A stretch of DNA of 64,000 nt, taken from assembly GCF_025370775.1 (NCBI RefSeq), contig NZ_JAMXEX010000001.1, positions 1 through 64,000 of the forward strand, written 5' to 3'. The notes below the pieces were generated by a model that saw only the letters and a list, made by a program, of their open reading frames with translations, had not been told where the DNA came from and did no database searches. The translations under genes were made by a program, and so were the position numbers. The DNA is from Ancylothrix sp. D3o (GTDB lineage: Bacteria; Cyanobacteriota; Cyanobacteriia; Cyanobacteriales; Oscillatoriaceae). Shown here piece after piece: positions 59,555 through 64,000 of the stretch. Within the stretch, counting starts at the first letter, position 1; each line of letters opens with the position of its first letter.

Positions 59555-60892
59555 TCATTGTTGCTGTAGCAAAGTCATTTGATGCCTTCGCCAGGCAAAA
59601 TGCAGCAAATTCACCCCCATTTCTTGAGCGGTACGAATTGTTTCTCTTGGCAGCAAACGCTCCTCATCCAAACCCCAACCGCAGGAAAGATCGCCTAGTA
59701 CAAGCACCAATCCTCCCCAGTTGTACACTTGAACCGGCACGTCATCTACCATCGGCAATTGGCCAAACAAAAATGGCTCATTTCGTAGTGGATGATTGCG
59801 GTGCAAGGTTCCTTCACCTCCCCACCCCAATAGGTTCGCCAGATGGACAACAGGTGAGCAAATTTCGCTAATTGAGCTTTTTAACTCAATTTCTAACGCC
59901 TGGATTTCGGTTTCTATTTGCTGCCGGTAACTACTGCCATCAGTTTTTGGCACATCAAGCAGCGAGTCTTGAAGTTGGGCGTGTAAGTCTAACATTTCTC
60001 CCAATTCTGTGTTTTTTAGAGATGTTTCTATCAATACAACCCCTCCGCTTTTTAAATACTCTCGAAGCATTGTTTCTTTTTCTGTATTTTTAATTGCACT
60101 CAATTGTTCGTAGGTTAAAAAAATTAAATCACACTTTATTAATTTTTCCTGTTCCTCCGCTTCGCTTTTCCAGTTAATTTTAATTATTTCTGAGGCTGTT
60201 TGTAACCTTGGATAAAGACTGCCGGCACTTTGAAGTAAATAAGAAAGATTGGAAATAATCCGGCTATCTTCTGGTTCATTGGCGCTAGAAACCCCCACCC
60301 TTACTAATGCTGATGCCCGCCATTGAGCTTGAGGCCGGTAGCGCAAATCTAAATCATTTTTTCTAGGAAAAAATACATCTTGAGGGTTCGATAAATTTAC
60401 TTCCCCTGCGTGCAACTCAAAGCGACATACTTCTACTTCCCAATCATTAGGCGGGCTTGTTTTTTCATCTATACGAAAAGATTCTTGGACGATATCGCCA
60501 TTTTCTGATCGACGAGTTTTTTCTGGGTCAACGTAAGAAACCACCAAATAAACTGTCACCGGCTCGGATGCAGTCACCGCAGTGCTAATTCTAAATTCTA
60601 TTGGTTCGGTAACAACAATAAAATTGCCAAACATATCAATAGCAATACCGGGCTGAATTTGCACCCACCGGCCATCCCGATATTGAGGCTGAGCTATTGC
60701 TGGTGCCGGTATTAATTTCACCCCTAAATCGCAAACAATTCCGGGGTGGTTAAGAGATTGAAACTGAAGGTTTTGTCGCAGCCGGTGGTATTCGTGAGCT
60801 AGTCGCCAGCGAGACGCATCTATTAGCAGTCCATCTGTCACTTGAAGACGCTTTAAAGGTTTGATATTTGGGGGCGGCCAGTGTTTAGTCAT
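59555..60892 (-). CDS. Injection-system-associated protein with DUF4159-like C-terminus
   Basis: A 445-residue soluble protein. The N-terminal about 180 residues (LKRLQVTDGLLIDASRWRLA, then IQPGIAIDMFGNFIVVTEPI) are a beta-rich domain of the kind found in proteins of phage-tail-like loci. The middle and C-terminal part has a Rossmann-like core (CDLIFLTYEQLSAI; LREYLKSGGVVLIETS) and a late LRNEPFLFGQLPMVDDVPVQ segment, resembling DUF4159/glutamine-amidotransferase-like domains, without an obvious catalytic Cys. It lies 80 bp downstream of the tail protein gene. Possibly a baseplate-periphery or spike-associated subunit; the exact role is unknown. Confidence 0.7.
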   Translation of the reverse strand: MTKHWPPPNIKPLKRLQVTDGLLIDASRWRLAHEYHRLRQNLQFQSLNHPGIVCDLGVKLIPAPAIAQPQYRDGRWVQIQPGIAIDMFGNFIVVTEPIEFRISTAVTASEPVTVYLVVSYVDPEKTRRSENGDIVQESFRIDEKTSPPNDWEVEVCRFELHAGEVNLSNPQDVFFPRKNDLDLRYRPQAQWRASALVRVGVSSANEPEDSRIISNLSYLLQSAGSLYPRLQTASEIIKINWKSEAEEQEKLIKCDLIFLTYEQLSAIKNTEKETMLREYLKSGGVVLIETSLKNTELGEMLDLHAQLQDSLLDVPKTDGSSYRQQIETEIQALEIELKSSISEICSPVVHLANLLGWGGEGTLHRNHPLRNEPFLFGQLPMVDDVPVQVYNWGGLVLVLGDLSCGWGLDEERLLPRETIRTAQEMGVNLLHFAWRRHQMTLLQQQ

Positions 60893-60972
60893 GGTAGGGG
60901 TAGAAGTTTGGTAAAAAAAGGGTAAAAGTCAGGTTAAAAATAAGTATAATAATTGATTATTTTGTTTTTTAG

Positions 60973-62022
60973 CTATGAGGAATTATTCCGATTTTCTATA
61001 TACAATTCGTAGCTACAAAAAGCGGGTTTTTCTTGTTCGATAATTTGGCGGGCTAAATGCTCATTAATGAACCCGCCGGCAAGGGGGCGCAAACGGACAA
61101 TAAAATGATAGGGTTGCCCACCACCGATGAAAGAGTCTTGTCCGAGGAGGGTTTCTCCCATAACCAAACCTTTACTAGAAACCTCCTCAATACTGATATG
61201 CTTCTCAGTTTCTCTGAGGTTTTCGTCTAAAGGTAAACCGAGCACCAAACTTAGATAAAACCGCAAACCGCGTTTTGTACCCCGCCAGCGATAAATTTGC
61301 ATGGCGTTACGAATGAGAGTTCGCTGGAGTTCAACGCTCAATCCGGGGTAGGCCGGCCAGCCAACCCAGTAAGCCAAAAAAGGCAGCATTTTTTCGGGTG
61401 CAGTGAGCGGATCAAGATAAGCCCAAAGGACATCTAAAGTTTGCGGGGCGGGTTCAAAAGTGCGCTCAAAAATTGCCAGCAACCGGCCAATAAAATCTAC
61501 TTGGGAGTAAATTTCTGGCAAAAAATTCAAGTACAAACTGCGCGGACGGATGTAAAGATTAAAACTTGCTGCTTCCTTGAATTGAATGCCGTTTTCTTGG
61601 TTTACCGACACATAAATCATGCCTTGATAATCGAGTTGAAGGCTTTTTTGCGGCTGTAAAGATTCATCAAACTCAAAAAAGTTGGCAGGAATTTGAAAAT
61701 AAAGCACTGCTTCCATTTTGGCACCGGGAGCGATCTGGGAACCTTCCAGACGCAACCGGCACCAAGGTGAGGGAAAATCGCCCTCAACTAGGGCATTTAA
61801 TTCTAAATAACGGTTGCTCAAGTTTTCAATTTTGACAATAATTTCGCTCGGTTCTCCGGGGCGCACCAACAAATTGCAACCGGCCACATTTTCTTGTGCA
61901 GTAGCCAACGCAGAAAAAGCGGAACTACCGCTGCTTTTTCCCACCGCCACTGGCGTTGTTTCTGGGAGTTGCATCGGCGTTAATTGCAGGCGCAGAGGAA
62001 GAACATCACGAGCTTGTGTCAT
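60973..62022 (-). CDS. Phage tail protein I-like baseplate component with Ig-like N-terminus
   Basis: A 349-residue protein. Residues 45-165 form an Ig/NEW3-like domain (CNLLVRPGEPSEIIVKIENL; SPWCRLRLEGSQIAPGAKME) of the same type as in the proteins at 51944 and 55304. The C-terminal part is the tail-protein-I domain of contractile injection systems: YLNFLPEIYSQVDFIGRLLA, RTFEPAPQTLDVLWAYLDPL, LPFLAYWVGWPAYPGLSVEL and YRWRGTKRGLRFYLSLVLGL. In phage P2 and in Afp/PVC-like particles this protein joins the baseplate J protein to form the wedge. Directly downstream of the J-like gene (93 bp). Confidence 0.9.
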   Translation of the reverse strand: MTQARDVLPLRLQLTPMQLPETTPVAVGKSSGSSAFSALATAQENVAGCNLLVRPGEPSEIIVKIENLSNRYLELNALVEGDFPSPWCRLRLEGSQIAPGAKMEAVLYFQIPANFFEFDESLQPQKSLQLDYQGMIYVSVNQENGIQFKEAASFNLYIRPRSLYLNFLPEIYSQVDFIGRLLAIFERTFEPAPQTLDVLWAYLDPLTAPEKMLPFLAYWVGWPAYPGLSVELQRTLIRNAMQIYRWRGTKRGLRFYLSLVLGLPLDENLRETEKHISIEEVSSKGLVMGETLLGQDSFIGGGQPYHFIVRLRPLAGGFINEHLARQIIEQEKPAFCSYELYIENRNNSS

Positions 62023-62115
62023 TTTAGGGGATGTTGAATGGGGGATTTTTTAGGGGAATTTGTTGTTTGTCATTGGTCATTAAAAAGATAAAAAAAAGTG
62101 GTTGGGCAACGGCAA

Positions 62116-64000
62116 TTAAATCAGATTAATAGTGTGACCGGAACGCAGTTGATCGTTGCGCCAGGATACAATCAGCCCAAGGGGGCCAGGATTGATCGTG
62201 GGTTCGCGGGGCATGATTCGCTCCCATGTTGAACCCTGCCGGCGTAATTCAAATAGCTGGACGGCTCCTAAATAGCGAATGCCAGCAATTTTTTGTAAGA
62301 GGGTGATGATATCGGAAGGGTAGGCGGGACGACCAAAAGGCCAGCCGGTACCTTCTGGGCCGCCGCAGAGCGGGTTAAGGAAGCGGTAGAGGGCCACCTG
62401 AGCTTTTAAAAGAATTTCTTGGCGGGCGCTGGGGTTGTTATATTCGGGTTCTAGGGAAATTTCGGTTTGCACTGCTACGCCAACATATTCGGGTTGCCGG
62501 CAAGTTACCTGCACGCCGAGCAAGCGCCGTTCGTCGAGATATTCCTGTACTTGCTCTGTGAGTTGGGGTGAAAGGTTGAAAAAATCTGGATCAATGCCGG
62601 TACCGGCGTCGATGCCTGTGATGTTGGTTTGGGGAACTAGGAGTAATTCGACCCTACCGGCCTGCTCTTTCCGAGTGGGCGATAGGCAGAGAACGCGGGC
62701 AACGGCTCCTCTGCCGCCTTCTTTGGCGAGAGTTTCAAAGTCTTCTGAGGTGACGGCTCGATCCCTTGTCCGTAGCAGTCTCGGCACTCGGATAACGGCT
62801 TCTTCTAAGGATTCGGCATCGGCTCCGTTGCGGGCGCTGGTGTGGTTGATGACTCTGGCGACGTAAGGAACGGCAGATTTTAACATTGTAATGGTGCCGG
62901 CCTGGACGTTTCCTTTTTGGCCTCCGCCGGTGCGGTAAGCAACCATTTGAATTGTGGAGCCTCTGGGGGGGACGGCTCCGTAGTGGCGCGCATCTGCTTC
63001 TCCTGCGGCCCGCTGGTTGCTGGTGGCTGTCTGACCGGCTGTCCGCAAGCGGGTTTGCTGTTGCAGTTGACCGGGTTCGCGGATTAAGGGCCCAAATTGA
63101 ATGGTGCCGGTTAGGTCATCAATGGTGTAGTGCAGGTCTTGGGGGCCAGAACTGGCAAAGTCGCTGACTTCTTGCCACAGTTGGGGTAGTCCTCCGGGGG
63201 GTGTTACGAGCAGGCGTTCTGTGTCGCGGCGGGGTAAGAGGGGAGCGTTTTGCAGCACGAAAGTTTGCCCTGGTGTGCCGTCGCTTTCTCCTAACAGTTC
63301 GTTGCGAATTAATGTGCTTTGGGTGGCTTGTACTGTGCCGCCAATGGAGCGAACGTTTAAACCGACAATGCGGGGTGAACTGCTGTAGCTTGGTTGGTTG
63401 GGTTTGGGAGGGGTACAGGTGCAGCGCAGCCACCGGCCAACATAGGTGACAAATTGAACGACGGGCCACTGCTGGGGCAAGTGCAGGACTACATCGGCTG
63501 CTTGGAGGGGGTTGTTGTTTTGACGCTGATTATTGAAGCTAAAGCCTTTGCTGTTGTCGTCGCTTTCGCGTAGTAGTACCGGCTGCCAGGTTTGTCCGTC
63601 CCACGCTTCCCAGTGGCGGGGGGGTTGTTCGGGATTGATGCCGGTGGGGGTGGCGGCGAGGCCGGTTAAGGTTAGGGCGATGACGTTGCCTTCGCTGGGT
63701 TGGTCTGGCTCAAAGGCTAGGTAAAAGCTATTTCCTGGTTGGGGTTGTTCGTTAAAAATGGCTAGGGGTAAGCCTTGCCAGTGTCCATCGGGTTCGCGTC
63801 TCCAGGTGCCGGCCCATCGATCCCGCAGCATTTGTGGTTGGTTTTCTGCTGCGTTTTCGGCGGTGAGAAAGTGTCGGATTCTTGGGCTGGCGATTGTTAA
63901 GGGCCGGTCTGTGCTGAAAATTATTGCTTCTTCGTTTTCTGTTCTGGGAGTGGCTATTTCTGTGCCGGCTGGTATGGTGTAGGTTTCTGGTAGGGCGGCG
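62116..64000 (-). CDS. Baseplate J-like assembly protein (5' end outside window)
   Basis: The frame is open from the stop at 62116 to the window edge, at least 627 codons, with no start; an internal ATG at 63831 is not the real one because the upstream codons continue the domain (LPETYTIPAGTEIATPRTEN, then EEAIIFSTDRPLTIASPRIR). This is the putative baseplate assembly protein of contractile injection systems: VPPRGSTIQMVAYRTGGGQK, VINHTSARNGADAESLEEAV, RVPRLLRTRDRAVTSEDFET, EYLDERRLLGVQVTCRQPEY, and RFLNPLCGGPEGTGWPFGRP near the end. It forms the wedge of the baseplate with the I-like protein encoded next. Sheath, tube, hub and AAA genes should lie beyond base 64000. Confidence 0.92.
   Translation of the reverse strand, partial: AALPETYTIPAGTEIATPRTENEEAIIFSTDRPLTIASPRIRHFLTAENAAENQPQMLRDRWAGTWRREPDGHWQGLPLAIFNEQPQPGNSFYLAFEPDQPSEGNVIALTLTGLAATPTGINPEQPPRHWEAWDGQTWQPVLLRESDDNSKGFSFNNQRQNNNPLQAADVVLHLPQQWPVVQFVTYVGRWLRCTCTPPKPNQPSYSSSPRIVGLNVRSIGGTVQATQSTLIRNELLGESDGTPGQTFVLQNAPLLPRRDTERLLVTPPGGLPQLWQEVSDFASSGPQDLHYTIDDLTGTIQFGPLIREPGQLQQQTRLRTAGQTATSNQRAAGEADARHYGAVPPRGSTIQMVAYRTGGGQKGNVQAGTITMLKSAVPYVARVINHTSARNGADAESLEEAVIRVPRLLRTRDRAVTSEDFETLAKEGGRGAVARVLCLSPTRKEQAGRVELLLVPQTNITGIDAGTGIDPDFFNLSPQLTEQVQEYLDERRLLGVQVTCRQPEYVGVAVQTEISLEPEYNNPSARQEILLKAQVALYRFLNPLCGGPEGTGWPFGRPAYPSDIITLLQKIAGIRYLGAVQLFELRRQGSTWERIMPREPTINPGPLGLIVSWRNDQLRSGHTINLI

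Overview
The window comes from a filamentous, probably non-heterocystous (Oscillatoriales-type) cyanobacterium. It carries psbD, the stress and phycobilisome-degradation kinase gene nblS, acsF for chlorophyll synthesis, btpA, a VKOR-thioredoxin fusion, a DnaB helicase with an intein at the known cyanobacterial insertion site, and CHAT and haemagglutinin proteins typical of multicellular cyanobacteria. Base composition is moderate. GCCGG/CCGGC is visibly over-represented, and the intergenic regions hold several dispersed repeats.

Layout. 1-4104: 5' part of psbD (minus strand), a small protein with an ECF-type ABC ATPase, and nblS. 4193-9319: an accessory island. It holds an NB-ARC STAND ATPase divergent from a three-gene AAA-ATPase / small membrane protein / small soluble protein cassette, then a toxin-antitoxin cluster with one intact PIN pair and decayed remnants of at least three other toxin or antitoxin genes. 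9517-14661: housekeeping genes (zinc-ribbon protein, phasin-like protein, FKBP, dnaB with a 139-residue mini-intein, rplI, gloB). 14677-21023: a surface-glycan locus (two GT4 glycosyltransferases, an ABC exporter with a histidine-kinase-like tail, a GT10 fucosyltransferase-like enzyme). 21245-23404: a membrane protein and an ABC1/UbiB kinase. 23533-31932: a two-partner-secretion haemagglutinin, a TPR-CHAT protease-like protein, a CHASE2 adenylate/guanylate cyclase and a DUF928 protein, all on the plus strand. 31988-48221: ordinary metabolic and cell-envelope genes (S4 protein, HD phosphohydrolase, isochorismatase-like hydrolase, FHA-GAF-cyclase, acsF, MIF-like protein, flavin reductase, cobM, Gfo/Idh/MocA oxidoreductase, SGNH hydrolase, btpA, VKOR, DUF3181, murJ, sfsA).

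48849-64000 is a run of minus-strand genes that I read as the downstream half of a contractile injection system (phage-tail-like) locus. It starts at the right edge with a baseplate J-like protein (cut by the window end) and a tail protein I-like protein. These are followed by a DUF4159-like protein, a Cache-HAMP-cyclic-nucleotide-domain sensor, two large proteins that each combine cytosolic-looking Ig-like domains with one membrane helix, then a pentapeptide-repeat protein and a TPR protein. The Ig-like/membrane proteins are candidates for the parts that anchor such a particle to a membrane. Sheath, tube and AAA genes are not in view and would be expected beyond base 64000.

The two places most likely to hold undescribed biology are the NB-ARC/AAA cassette (4193-7560) and the membrane and sensor part of the injection-system locus (51944-62022). 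Assignments rest on reading motifs by eye. No database search was possible.
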